A stretch of DNA of 64,000 nucleotides from Luteitalea pratensis (lineage in GTDB: Bacteria; Acidobacteriota; Vicinamibacteria; Vicinamibacterales; Vicinamibacteraceae): contig NZ_CP015136.1 in the NCBI RefSeq assembly GCF_001618865.1, positions 7,289,001 to 7,353,000 on the forward strand. Reading direction: 5' to 3'. A program made the translations under genes and the position numbers. The notes under the pieces are model-generated. The model saw nothing but the letters and a program-made list of their open reading frames with translations. It had not been told where the DNA came from and searched no databases. Each line of letters begins with the position of its first letter. The stretch's first letter is position 1. Shown piece after piece: positions 1 through 7,499 of the stretch.

Positions 1-369
1 CGAGCGCGTGGGAATGGTGACGCACCCGCCCTGGTCGTGCGGCTTCACCACGCCGCAGGCCGTCACCTGCGCCAGTTCGGCGAGTTGCCCCCACGCCTCG
101 ACCCGTGCGGGGCTGTCGTGGTTGCCGGCGATCACCACCGACGGCACGTCGAGCTGGCCGACGCGGCGGAAGAATCGGAAGACGAGCCGCTCGGCCTCGG
201 CCGACGGCGACGCGACGTCGAAGACGTCCCCGGTCATCAGGACGAGATCGATCCGCTCGCGCTCGACCGCCACGGCGAGATCGTCGAGCACGGCCTCGAG
301 CTCCTGGATGCGCGATTGCCCTTTCCACGCCTTGCCAGCGTGCCAGTCTGAGGTGTGGAGGATTCGCAA
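1..369 (-). CDS. sbcD: SbcD-like exonuclease/metallophosphoesterase, 5' part only
   Basis: This is the N-terminal 123 residues of a calcineurin-like phosphoesterase; the gene runs off the left edge. The start is a TTG giving MRILHTSDWHAGK, the classic opening of SbcD (Mre11-type subunit of the SbcCD nuclease). Three metal-binding motifs are readable in order: SDWH near residue 8, GDVFD near residue 47 and GNHD near residue 80. SbcD normally pairs with SbcC to process hairpin and double-strand-break ends; sbcC would be expected beyond the left edge but is not visible. No good ribosome binding site precedes the TTG, because a GGGAGTC heptamer array begins four bases upstream of it. The family call is strong; the exact start is less certain. 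Confidence 0.82.
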   Translation of the reverse strand, partial: MRILHTSDWHAGKAWKGQSRIQELEAVLDDLAVAVERERIDLVLMTGDVFDVASPSAEAERLVFRFFRRVGQLDVPSVVIAGNHDSPARVEAWGQLAELAQVTACGVVKPHDQGGCVTIPTRS

Positions 370-372
370 GAA

Positions 373-427
373 GGGTCGGGAGTCGGGAGTCGGGAGTCGA
401 AATCGGGTACCGGGTACCGGGTACCGG
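373..427. repeat. Heptamer arrays GGGAGTC and GGGTACC
   Basis: Three to four copies of the 7-bp unit GGGAGTC are followed by three copies of GGGTACC. The block sits immediately upstream of the sbcD start and replaces any recognisable Shine-Dalgarno sequence. It is one of many heptamer arrays in this window. Confidence 0.85.
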
Positions 428-480
428 CAGATCCAGGCGTCGGTGTAGCCGCCGACCTTCAGGTCGGCGGTAGGCAAGCA

Positions 481-503
481 TTAAGCGTTAGGCGTTAGGC
501 GTT
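481..503. repeat. Heptamer array (TTAGGCG)n at a stop codon
   Basis: About three copies of a TTAGGCG-type 7-bp unit. On the minus strand the array begins at the TAA stop codon of the rhodanese gene, so the repeat touches the end of the reading frame. Confidence 0.7.
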
Positions 504-1404
504 ACTGAGGTGCGCTTCCGGTTTTGACGGGCGCGCTCTCAGTGCGCGACCACTCCTCATATGAGCCGTCGAACAGCTTCACGTCGTAGCCGAGCATGCG
601 GGCCACGAAATACGGGACGGTCGCCTGCTGGCCGATATGACAGTAGGTGGCGACAGTCGTGCCGGTCCTGGCCCCGGCGGCCTTCAGCATCGCCTCGAGT
701 TCCGCGCGCGGCTTGAAGGAGCCGTCCTCGCGGACCCATGTGTCAAACGGCGCGCTCACCGCGCCAGCCACATGGCCGGGCCGCGGAATCCGTCCGTTGT
801 TGTTGCTCTCGCCGGTGTAGAACTGCGTGTTACGGGCGTCGATCACCACGCAGTCCGACTTGCCCGCATGAGACTGCACCCACGCGAGATCTGCTACCGC
901 CTCCGGGCGCGCCTTGATCGTGAGCGTACCCGTCGCTGGCGCCGCAGGCACGTCCGTGACCACGGCCTTCCCTGCCGCCTTCCATGCTTGCATCCCGCCG
1001 TCGAGCACCATCGTCCGGCCACCGAGCCCCGCGTAGTCGAGCGTGAATACCACGCGCGTGAGGGGACTGATCCAGTCCTTGCCCATGTAGACGACGATGC
1101 GTGAGGTGTCGCTGATACCGAGCGCCTCGAGCTTCGTTTCGAGCTCGGCGGGTATCGGCAATTGCAGGGTCAGCCCTCCCTGCTGTGGCGTGGCGGCCAG
1201 CGACCGGACCTCGATGTGCCGTGCGCCGGGAAGGTGCTCTGCGTCATATTCGGCCTTGTCGCCGACATGGAGGAGCACGAGTGCGCGATCGGCGAGCATC
1301 GGCTCGAGTTGCGTCGGCGTGATCAGGGAAGGTGCGTTGGACTGCGCATGAGCGGCGACGCTGGCGGCGACGAGACAGGCGAGACCCAGGATGGCTTGGC
1401 GCAT
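502..1404 (-). CDS. Secreted tandem-rhodanese sulfurtransferase
   Basis: A 300-residue protein with two rhodanese domains, the layout of thiosulfate/3-mercaptopyruvate sulfurtransferases. It starts with a Sec signal peptide (residues 1-20, ending AHA), so it should act in the periplasm. The N-terminal domain (about 25-150) lacks a catalytic cysteine: its active loop reads YMGKDW. The C-terminal domain (about 165-295) carries Cys255 in the loop CHIGQQA, a variant of the usual CRxGxR loop. Persulfide transfer at Cys255 is therefore expected, but the sulfur donor and acceptor cannot be told from the sequence. The gene appears monocistronic. Confidence 0.88.
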   Translation of the reverse strand: MRQAILGLACLVAASVAAHAQSNAPSLITPTQLEPMLADRALVLLHVGDKAEYDAEHLPGARHIEVRSLAATPQQGGLTLQLPIPAELETKLEALGISDTSRIVVYMGKDWISPLTRVVFTLDYAGLGGRTMVLDGGMQAWKAAGKAVVTDVPAAPATGTLTIKARPEAVADLAWVQSHAGKSDCVVIDARNTQFYTGESNNNGRIPRPGHVAGAVSAPFDTWVREDGSFKPRAELEAMLKAAGARTGTTVATYCHIGQQATVPYFVARMLGYDVKLFDGSYEEWSRTESAPVKTGSAPQ

Positions 1405-1449
1405 GTGATCAGGATGCCACCAAACGCGGCGGGCCGGCGCCCGTCACCT

Positions 1450-1594
1450 AATGCCGGAATGCCGGGATGCCGGACTGTCGAGTGCTTGGGGCTTGACCCC
1501 ATGACGGCGTGAGCGCCGTCCGGCGCTCGGGCGGGCCGGCACGAACGCACTCAGGAGGTTTCGACATTCTCGGCATTTCAGCATTTCAGCATTG
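1450..1594. repeat. 8-mer arrays in the gap upstream of the NHL gene
   Basis: The 207-base gap 1405-1611 contains tandem TGCCGGAA-type units at about 1450-1478 and GCATTTCA-type units at about 1571-1594. The second array ends 17 bases before the GTG start of the following gene. No obvious sigma-70 promoter was seen between them. Confidence 0.65.
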
Positions 1595-1611
1595 CGTGGT
1601 TCGATCCCCCT

Positions 1612-4245
1612 GTGCGTCTCACCCGCCTCATCTGGGTGCTGCTGGCCCTCGTCCTCGCGGTCGCCCTGGCGGTGACGTGGGTGTTGACGCGCCCGCAGGG
1701 CCCCGAGCCGCCATGGCTGGGGGCGGTCGGCGTGCTTGCGGGCGACGGACGGGATGGCTGGCAGGACGGCTCGGCCGATGACGCCCGCTTCTCAGAGCCG
1801 TTCGGGCTGGCTGCCACGCCGGACGGGCGGATCTTCGTGAGCGACGCCGGCTCGTCGCATCGCATCCGCCAGATCGCAATCGACGGTACGGTGACGACGG
1901 TTGCCGGTGGCGGACGTGGATTCGCGGATGGTGTTGGCAGCCAGGCGCGGTTTGCCACGCCCTCGGGCCTTGCGCTCGCGCCTGACGGCTCGCTCGTGGT
2001 CGCCGACACCGGCAATCATGCGATCCGGCGTGTCAGCCCTGGTGGCGCCGTCACGACGATTGCAGGTGACGGCATCTCCGGTTACGTCGATGGCCCCTCG
2101 GCGCAGGCGCGGTTCAACGCGCCGGTGGGCGTCGCCGTGGACGCCGCGGGACGCATCATCGTCGCCGACACCTACAACGACCGCATCCGAGTGATCGACC
2201 CGGACGGGCAGGTCCGCACGCTCGCCGGTGGCGACGATGACGACGCCACTGACGCTGGTAGGGCCGGCTCTCCGCTCGCGCGCCGAAGCCTTGCCGGAGG
2301 CGGGAGCCCGGCCAGCAACGTCGACGGTAGGGCCCGCCCTCCGGGCGCGGCCTCTGATGGCGACGGTGCCGCGGCCCGTCACCGCGACGGACCTGGCCCA
2401 GGCGCGCGTTTCGACACGCCGTGCGGCGTCGCTGTCGCGACGGACGGTCGCGTACTCGTCGCCGATACCGGAAACGGCCTGATCCGCGCCATCGGCGCCG
2501 ACGGGGAGGTCAGCACCGTGCTCTCGCCCATCGTCGGCTACGAACGCCCGATAGCTCTCGTCACCGCCGCGACCGGTGACCTCTACATCGTCGACGAGCG
2601 CGGCGCGGTGGTCCTGGTGCCGGTTCGCGGCGACGCGCGTCTGTTGGCCGGGGGGAGCGCGGGGTTTGCCGACGGCGTCGCGACTGAGGCAAGATTTCGC
2701 CGCCCCTCAGGGATCGCGCTGGTGGGGCCCGCTCTCCGAGCGGGCCGACCACCGGCCGAACCACGCCTCGTCGTGGCCGACGCCGGCAACGCCATGGTGC
2801 GCCTGGTGCTCCAGAACTTCGGTGCAGCCGGCGCCAGACTATCGACGGCGCCGCGCTCGTCTGACCCCGTGCGCCAGGCGCGGCGGCCCGAGTGGCCGTG
2901 GACCACGCCAGTTCTACCCGTGCCGCCACGTCCGCGTGTGCCACCCACATTCGACGTGGATGCCTTCGCGCGCACGCCTCTCCTGTGGCCGGTCGCACCA
3001 CTCGAAGGACCGCACGAAGTGGCAGGCACCTTCGGCGAGGCACGTGGGGGAGCCGGACAGGAACGCTTCCACGCTGGTCTCGATGTGCGCGAGAACCAGG
3101 GAACACCTGTCCGCGCCGTTCGCGACGGCATCGTCGCGAGCCCGATCGCCACGACTGCGTTCGATACGTTGAACGAGTCGCTGCGCATCGGTCCGCTGAC
3201 GTACGTCCACATTCGGGCTGGGCGAAGCACGCGTCGGAGAGCGGGTACCGCGTACCGGGTACCGGGTACGGGAAATTCAGACGGCGGCACCGCGCGAACG
3301 CGCTCAGGGACCGGATCGCGGGTCCTGGGCGGCGGGAGGCCGAACTCGGTAGGTGTAGGTGCCGCACTTCCGCCTCCGCCCGTCGGCTACGGCGGACAGG
3401 TCGTCCGGCACGAATCGGCCGACGTGGACTTCGAGCGATTCGCGCCTGTCTACGACGCCGACGGCATGATGATCCGCATGCGTGCGAAGAGGGGAGCCTT
3501 CTTCACGACCGGAGACGAGGTGGGCACCGTGAATGCGTTCAACCACGTGCACCTCAACGTCGGATGGTCGGGTGAGGAGTACAACCCCCTGCGCTTCCGG
3601 CTCGTGCAGTTCACGGACAGCGTCGCGCCCAGCATTGCCACAGCCGGGATACGTCTCTTCGACGAGGCATGGGCGCCACTCAATCCGGACAGGCTCGGTG
3701 CGATGCGTGGCCGTGGACGAAGGCGGCGTCCCTCGCGGCTCCCGCCCTTGGAGCCTGTCGTCGTGCGTGGCCGCGTTCGCATCGTCGTGGATGCCTGGGA
3801 CCAGGCGGATGGCAACAAGGCGTCCCGGCGGCTCGGCTTATATGCGATCGGGTACAGCGTCGCCACAACGGTAGGGCCCGCTCTCCGCCCGGCTGACAGA
3901 ACGCCGAACGCTGAACGCAAGACGCCGTCGTTTGCGGACGCATCGGTCGGCTCCTTGTCGACCGAGAATGTGCCGTGGCCCCTGACCCAAGTGTTCGACC
4001 GCATGCGGCGCGAAGCCGATGCTGCAAGGCGGGTCTACGCGACTGGCAGCGGCATCCCGGTGTACGGTGCGAGCCGTACGCAGTTCCTGTATGTCGCGAC
4101 GACCTCGTATCACGACGGCATCGCGACCGAGGGGTTCTGGGACACGACGACAGTGACTCCTGGCGAGCACGTGTTGCGGGTGTTCGTGCAGGACTTCAGT
4201 GGGAACCGCACGAGTCGTGATCTGCGAGTGGTCGTCGTGCCGTAG
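1612..4245 (+). CDS. NHL-repeat protein with M23-like peptidase domain, carrying repeat insertions
   Basis: An 877-residue protein starting at GTG with one N-terminal membrane anchor (about residues 5-22). Residues about 45-400 contain six NHL-type beta-propeller units (recurring VADTGN-like strands). A LytM/M23-like domain follows, with candidate zinc ligands His487 and Asp491 (FHAGLD) and His645/His647 (HVHL); the region after 650 is beta-rich and unassigned. The frame is interrupted without being broken by foreign-looking stretches: residues about 215-262 (two palindromes), about 371-384 (one palindrome), about 540-605 (heptamer array plus a YGGQ-encoding repeat inside the M23 domain) and about 753-770 (one palindrome). 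Cell-wall binding or hydrolysis is plausible, but the insertion within the M23 fold makes activity uncertain. Confidence 0.75.
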   Translation: MRLTRLIWVLLALVLAVALAVTWVLTRPQGPEPPWLGAVGVLAGDGRDGWQDGSADDARFSEPFGLAATPDGRIFVSDAGSSHRIRQIAIDGTVTTVAGGGRGFADGVGSQARFATPSGLALAPDGSLVVADTGNHAIRRVSPGGAVTTIAGDGISGYVDGPSAQARFNAPVGVAVDAAGRIIVADTYNDRIRVIDPDGQVRTLAGGDDDDATDAGRAGSPLARRSLAGGGSPASNVDGRARPPGAASDGDGAAARHRDGPGPGARFDTPCGVAVATDGRVLVADTGNGLIRAIGADGEVSTVLSPIVGYERPIALVTAATGDLYIVDERGAVVLVPVRGDARLLAGGSAGFADGVATEARFRRPSGIALVGPALRAGRPPAEPRLVVADAGNAMVRLVLQNFGAAGARLSTAPRSSDPVRQARRPEWPWTTPVLPVPPRPRVPPTFDVDAFARTPLLWPVAPLEGPHEVAGTFGEARGGAGQERFHAGLDVRENQGTPVRAVRDGIVASPIATTAFDTLNESLRIGPLTYVHIRAGRSTRRRAGTAYRVPGTGNSDGGTARTRSGTGSRVLGGGRPNSVGVGAALPPPPVGYGGQVVRHESADVDFERFAPVYDADGMMIRMRAKRGAFFTTGDEVGTVNAFNHVHLNVGWSGEEYNPLRFRLVQFTDSVAPSIATAGIRLFDEAWAPLNPDRLGAMRGRGRRRRPSRLPPLEPVVVRGRVRIVVDAWDQADGNKASRRLGLYAIGYSVATTVGPALRPADRTPNAERKTPSFADASVGSLSTENVPWPLTQVFDRMRREADAARRVYATGSGIPVYGASRTQFLYVATTSYHDGIATEGFWDTTTVTPGEHVLRVFVQDFSGNRTSRDLRVVVVP
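2258..2353. repeat. Two GTAGGG palindromes inside the NHL gene
   Basis: Two degenerate copies of the GTAGGGCC(N)CTCCG palindrome lie about 70 bases apart (2258-2286 and 2327-2353). They fall within a low-complexity stretch that separates two NHL units and keeps the reading frame. Confidence 0.65.
2721..2748. repeat. GTAGGG-type palindrome inside the NHL gene
   Basis: A well-preserved copy with the stem GGCCCGCTC / GAGCGGGCC around TCC. It encodes the peptide VGPALRAGR in the middle of an NHL blade. The same stem recurs intergenically at 15372 and 21717. Confidence 0.75.
3236..3405. repeat. Heptamer array and YGGQ repeat inserted in the M23 domain
   Basis: Copies of GGGTACC at 3240-3274 are followed by an unrelated GC-rich stretch. 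A CGTCGGCTACGGCGGACAGG element lies at about 3375-3400; it encodes GYGGQ and resembles the elements at 7572 and 21696. Together they add about 65 codons between the two halves of the peptidase-like domain. Confidence 0.65.
3870..3896. repeat. GTAGGG palindrome in the 3' part of the NHL gene
   Basis: Fourth copy of the palindrome in this one gene, encoding TVGPALRPAD in frame. It is followed by GAACGCCGAACGCTGAACGC, a GAACGCC heptamer array, at about 3899-3918. Confidence 0.7.
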
Positions 4246-4299
4246 GTGTGGGCCTCCCTCTGAGGCGCACAGTGTGTGATGACTGGGAAGGAGCCGGCG

Positions 4300-4728
4300 C
4301 TACGGTCGAGAGAGGGCCTTGGCGAGTGCCTTCGCGGCGCGGCAGAGCGCGAGGTCCGCGCTCGAGAAGAACGTCTGGTCGACGCCGGCGCCGAGGGCAA
4401 TCTCGTAGGCGGCCAGATGGAGGCTGTCGTAGGCGCGCAGACGGTATCGCTCTGCAAGGTCGCCTGCCCCAGCGCACAGTGCGGGCGTGACGTCGAGGTG
4501 GATGAAGGCGGGCCACTCTGTGTCGAGCAGTCGCCTGCCTCCAGCGAGACCGCGGGGCGACAGCAGACGCTCGCGACGACGACGCGCAAGTGCGGCCCTC
4601 ACCTCCGTGTACGTCAGCGTCAGCGTCGCGACGACGTCGGCAGACTCCACGCGATCGAGCACCTCCACGCTGCCTGGCTCGTCCACGTACAGCTTCAGCA
4701 GGCTGCTCGTGCCGAGATAGCGCGTCAT
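4300..4728 (-). CDS. VapC-like PIN-domain toxin, first catalytic Asp replaced
   Basis: A 142-residue PIN-domain protein, the usual length of VapC ribonuclease toxins. The opening reads MTRYLGTSSLLKLYV where VapC proteins normally have LDTS: the first metal-binding Asp is Gly6 (GGC instead of GAC). The other acidic residues are present: Glu in YTEVRAAL, Asp in AYDSLHLA and Asp in SSADLALC. It overlaps its antitoxin gene by 4 bases (ATGA), the normal coupling of such pairs. Loss of the first Asp predicts an inactive or weak nuclease, kept perhaps as a DNA-binding partner of the antitoxin or as a decaying gene. Confidence 0.82.
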   Translation of the reverse strand: MTRYLGTSSLLKLYVDEPGSVEVLDRVESADVVATLTLTYTEVRAALARRRRERLLSPRGLAGGRRLLDTEWPAFIHLDVTPALCAGAGDLAERYRLRAYDSLHLAAYEIALGAGVDQTFFSSADLALCRAAKALAKALSRP

Positions 4729-4997
4729 CCGCGATCCTCGATCACGGCGTCCGACACCCTCGCGCCGCCCTCGAGCCGAACTCGCGAGCGACTGCCGGCT
4801 GGCTTCCCGCCATTCCAGTGCGCCCGCCCTTCCCGCACCATCTTCCAGGCCCAGTCCATGTCGGCCCTGGCGTTCACGGGTGAAATCGTCGCCACCTCGC
4901 GTCCGCGGTCAGTCACCACAAGGGTCATGCCCTCGCGCACGCGTTGCAAGTGCAGACTCAGTCTCGCCTTCAAGTCCCGGATTCCCACCTTCTCCAT
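4725..4997 (-). CDS. Phd/YefM-type antitoxin (VapB partner)
   Basis: A 90-residue antitoxin. The N-terminal part has the Phd/YefM DNA-binding pattern (VGIRDLKARLSLHLQRVREG, then VVTDRGREVA). The C-terminal half is loosely charged, as expected of a toxin-neutralising tail. The ATG at 4997 is chosen over a GTG six bases upstream because GAGGAG lies five bases before it. The gene is first in the pair and shares 4 bases with the toxin. An inverted repeat at 5038-5067, just upstream, is a likely autoregulatory operator. Confidence 0.82.
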   Translation of the reverse strand: MEKVGIRDLKARLSLHLQRVREGMTLVVTDRGREVATISPVNARADMDWAWKMVREGRAHWNGGKPAGSRSRVRLEGGARVSDAVIEDRG

Positions 4998-5037
4998 GGT
5001 CACTCCTCTGGCGCGACCGATTCGCCTCGCATTTGAC

Positions 5038-5067
5038 GTGACTACCAGTCTAGTCGCATGTAGTCAC
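5038..5067 (-). promoter_or_regulatory. Inverted repeat upstream of the antitoxin gene
   Basis: GTGACTAC and GTAGTCAC form perfect 8-bp arms separated by 14 bases, centred about 55 bases before the antitoxin start. Phd/YefM antitoxins bind such palindromes to repress their own operon, so this is a candidate operator. The rest of 5068-5260 shows no recognisable gene. Confidence 0.55.
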
Positions 5068-5260
5068 ATCGCCACGACACCGACCAAGAACCCGTTCCCT
5101 CTTAGGGCCATCGACAGCGTCGACAGCGTGCGACCCTCGAGGTCCGCTCCAAGCGCTACGAGCGAAGTCGCCTAGACCAGCTCACGCGATTCATGCCCTC
5201 GGACCGTCGCCGATTCGACTTGCCACGGCGGCCCGAGCGCTGATCAGCAGGCCATGACCT

Positions 5261-5690
5261 TCACATCGATTGCCACTTCACTTGCGGTTCGACCATGAGC
5301 GCCCAGCCGATGGTCACCCGCTCTGGATTGTTGTATTCCCTGGCCTGCAACCAAAGTCGAGCGTCGCCCGGAAGGCGAAGGTAGATGCCCCTCGCCACAC
5401 TGAGACTGCGCCCGGCATTCCGTTCCCAGCGGGCCAGGAATGCCAGGTCCTGCATGGCCTCGAACTCCGGCAGGCCGGAGCGGAGTCGTCGCGACCACCG
5501 CTCAAGATGAACGGCGGCTGCCAAGGACGCGCTCTTGTCTGAGTTACATCGCTCGTCGGCGAACACGAAGTTGTCGAGGCTGTCATCCGGGTAACGCGAC
5601 CAGGGGGATGAAGTGATCGACATGTCCGTTGGTCACATCAGCTACGCGACGGTCGCAATAGAAGCATCGACTGCAGTTGGCGTGGCAGCA
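5261..5690 (-). pseudogene. HNH endonuclease remnant, frameshifted and 5'-truncated
   Basis: Two minus-strand frames join into one HNH-nuclease sequence. The upstream frame (to about 5605) reads CSRCFYCDRRV...GHVDHFIP and the downstream frame continues as WSRYPDDSLDNFVFADERCN. The break coincides with a run of five C residues (5603-5607 on the plus strand as G); removing one C restores IPWSRYPDD exactly. Upstream of about 5690 the homologous N-terminus is missing and the sequence instead resembles a transporter on the other strand. This is either a decayed gene or, for the frameshift alone, a homopolymer sequencing error; the missing N-terminus argues for decay. Confidence 0.72.
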
Positions 5691-5805
5691 GGTGCCATCT
5701 GAGCGCTTGGCCCTGCTGGGCAACGGATCGGTGCCGTGGTACGAGTTGCTCGAGGCCTGGACCGTGCCGGTCGTCGGATCGAGGCTGGCGGTGGAGTTGC
5801 TGTCG

Positions 5806-6008
5806 TGGAGACAGCCTCGGTGTTCGACAGCGCGGGCGTGTTCGTGGTCGCGTGCTTCGGGCTGTTCACGGCGATCGGAGGCCCGTTGAGCGCGTGGGTC
5901 GGGTTGTGCACCGGTTTCGTGGTCTGGATCGCCGGTGCCACGATTGGCTGGCCGGCCCCGTACGTCACCGCGCTCGCGGCATCGGTGATGGCCTATCTCG
6001 TGCAGTAG
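5806..6008 (+). pseudogene. C-terminal remnant of a sodium:solute symporter
   Basis: The frame ending at the TAG at 6006-6008 encodes two hydrophobic segments joined by FGLFTAIGGPLSAW and ending PYVTALAASVMAYLVQ. This resembles the last two helices of SSS-family permeases. Nothing upstream in this frame continues the family (which is normally 450-550 residues), and the fragment directly abuts the HNH remnant on the opposite strand. It is best read as a leftover from a rearrangement. Confidence 0.55.
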
Positions 6009-6071
6009 TAGCGCAGCCACAGCAGCCATCGTGTCGGCCGTCTGACCGGGAGAAGCTGAGGACCCTGCGCG

Positions 6072-6320
6072 TCAGCTGCGTGTTGCCGGACTTCCGGCGG
6101 TCAACTCGGGAAAGTCCACGTTCGGGCGTCCGGCTGCGGGCGGGATGGCCATCCCTGCGGCGCGGGCTGCCTCGAGCCAAAGGTCGATGGCCGTCTGCGC
6201 CGACTCGACGGCCTCGACCGGCGTGCTTCCGTGCGCCATGCACCCTAGAAGTTCAGGCACTCGGACGACGAAAACAGCGTCTTCAGCACTCCAGAAGACG
6301 ATCAGTTCGTACCTGTGCAT
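6072..6320 (-). CDS. hicB: HicB-type antitoxin
   Basis: An 82-residue protein beginning MHRYELIVFWSAEDAVFVV with the HicB pattern: a short beta-rich partial RNase-H fold, VPELLGCMAHGSTPVEAVE and a helix AQTAIDLWLEAAR. The downstream ATG at 6320 is chosen over one 42 bases upstream because it gives the standard HicB opening and places the start one base after the stop of hicA. HicB binds and neutralises HicA. There is no C-terminal ribbon-helix-helix extension, so it is the short form. Confidence 0.82.
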   Translation of the reverse strand: MHRYELIVFWSAEDAVFVVRVPELLGCMAHGSTPVEAVESAQTAIDLWLEAARAAGMAIPPAAGRPNVDFPELTAGSPATRS

Positions 6321-6321
6321 G

Positions 6322-6618
6322 TCAGACCTCGAGATCGAGATTGTACGCGAGGATGACCGCACGAACCTGCCGCACCTGGTAGGGTTTGGCCTTGTTGCCG
6401 GCCCGTTGTAGCGTCAGTGGGCGATCCAGTTTCGGTCTCATCAGGGCATGGTGGCTCCCGCGGACGCGCTGACGGAACCCCAATGCCATCAGCAGGGTAA
6501 TCACGTCATCGAAGTCGAGATTCGCGTCCGCCTCGCCGTTGATCACTCGTTCCCACGTTCGGCGGATGCGGCCCACGTGGCGTCGCACGCTGCACAGCCC
6601 GTTCCCGAGGCCGAGCAT
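6322..6618 (-). CDS. hicA: HicA-type mRNA interferase toxin
   Basis: The conserved part is RRTWERVINGEADANLDFDD, then LLMALGFRQRVRGSHHALMR and KAKPYQVRQVRAVILAYNL. This is the HicA double-stranded-RNA-binding-like fold with the catalytic His in GSHH. The family is usually 60-85 residues; from the ATG at 6618 the product is 98 residues, and a GTG at 6576 would give 84. The ATG is used here but the shorter form is equally plausible. The gene precedes hicB by one base, the order found in hicAB operons. Confidence 0.78.
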   Translation of the reverse strand: MLGLGNGLCSVRRHVGRIRRTWERVINGEADANLDFDDVITLLMALGFRQRVRGSHHALMRPKLDRPLTLQRAGNKAKPYQVRQVRAVILAYNLDLEV

Positions 6619-6752
6619 CTCGATCGGCTCGATTGCCCGAGGCCGAGGCGCGGTGCGTACACAAAAGGACGCGCCGGCCTCAAATCGGCGTCGCAGAAAC
6701 TGCGCTGCCGGTGCGGCTAGACACATGAGCTGCGCCTTCGCGCCGCGCCCCC

Positions 6753-7148
6753 CTACTCGTCCGGCGAGAACGCGAGCGAAATGTCGAGCGCCTGGGCTGC
6801 GCTCGCGAGGCGCATGTCGTAGGTCGCCAACGCGACCTGCTGGCGCTGGCTCCGTAGATACTCGATTGCACTCAGGTGCAGCGCGTCGAGCGTGCGGACG
6901 ACGAGTGGAAAGGGCTCGAGGGCCCGCTGCGTCGCGAGAGGGTGCATTTCGACAACGCCCAGACGTGCGAGGACCTCACGGGCGGCCTCGGCGTGACTGG
7001 TTCCAAGGCCGCGCGCATGGAGGTTCACCCACGTCTCGAAGTGTGTGAGGCGGCTGGTGACGAGGGATTCGCTCCACAGTGACGCGGGAGGCTGTCGCTG
7101 CTCGTCGAGCAGGTGAGCCAGCAGCACCGACGTGTCGACGTAGATCAA
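6753..7148 (-). CDS. VapC-type PIN-domain toxin
   Basis: A 131-residue PIN-domain ribonuclease. All four expected acidic positions are visible: Asp5 in YVDTSVLLAH, Glu in FETWVNLH, Asp in RTLDALHLSA and Asp in ATYDMRLA. Unlike the first VapC of this island it should be catalytically competent. It overlaps the upstream antitoxin by 4 bases. Targets of VapC toxins are usually tRNA or rRNA; the target here cannot be deduced. Confidence 0.88.
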   Translation of the reverse strand: MIYVDTSVLLAHLLDEQRQPPASLWSESLVTSRLTHFETWVNLHARGLGTSHAEAAREVLARLGVVEMHPLATQRALEPFPLVVRTLDALHLSAIEYLRSQRQQVALATYDMRLASAAQALDISLAFSPDE

Positions 7149-7444
7149 CGGTCCGCCCGGGACTCGTCCAGCTGGCGCAGCAACTCCTCGGTTGTCATCA
7201 ACGGTTTCCGCGGCGGTGGCTCCGCGGAGCGCGAGACCGGTGGCGTGACGATACCGGCACGGACGGCCTCGGCCAGCAGCGCGTCATGCACGTACTCGCT
7301 CCGATGCGACTCCGGCGCGATCAACTCGGCGACCACGCGGTCGCGGTCGGTCACGAGAATCCGCTCGCCGTTGGCGGCCAGCCGTACGTATTCGCTCAGC
7401 TTGTTTTTCAGCACTTTCAGCCCCACGGCTCGCATGTCCTCCAT
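7145..7444 (-). CDS. Phd/YefM-type antitoxin
   Basis: A 99-residue antitoxin with the Phd/YefM N-terminus (VGLKVLKNKLSEYVRLAANG, then VTDRDRVVAEL) and a polar C-terminal tail for toxin binding. The start at 7444 is an ATG; a second ATG lies three codons in. A perfect inverted repeat (GGTAGCT/AGCTACC, 7445-7464) abuts the start codon and probably serves as its operator, overlapping the ribosome binding region. Confidence 0.85.
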   Translation of the reverse strand: MEDMRAVGLKVLKNKLSEYVRLAANGERILVTDRDRVVAELIAPESHRSEYVHDALLAEAVRAGIVTPPVSRSAEPPPRKPLMTTEELLRQLDESRADR

Positions 7445-7464
7445 GGTAGCTTCCGGGAGCTACC
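7445..7464 (-). promoter_or_regulatory. Operator-like palindrome at the antitoxin start
   Basis: GGTAGCT and AGCTACC form perfect 7-bp arms with a 6-base spacer, ending at the ATG of the antitoxin gene. A repressor bound here would cover the ribosome binding and promoter-proximal region. The role is inferred from position and symmetry. Confidence 0.55.
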
Positions 7465-7499
7465 GGATCAACGCCACCTCAATCTCCGGACAGATCACT

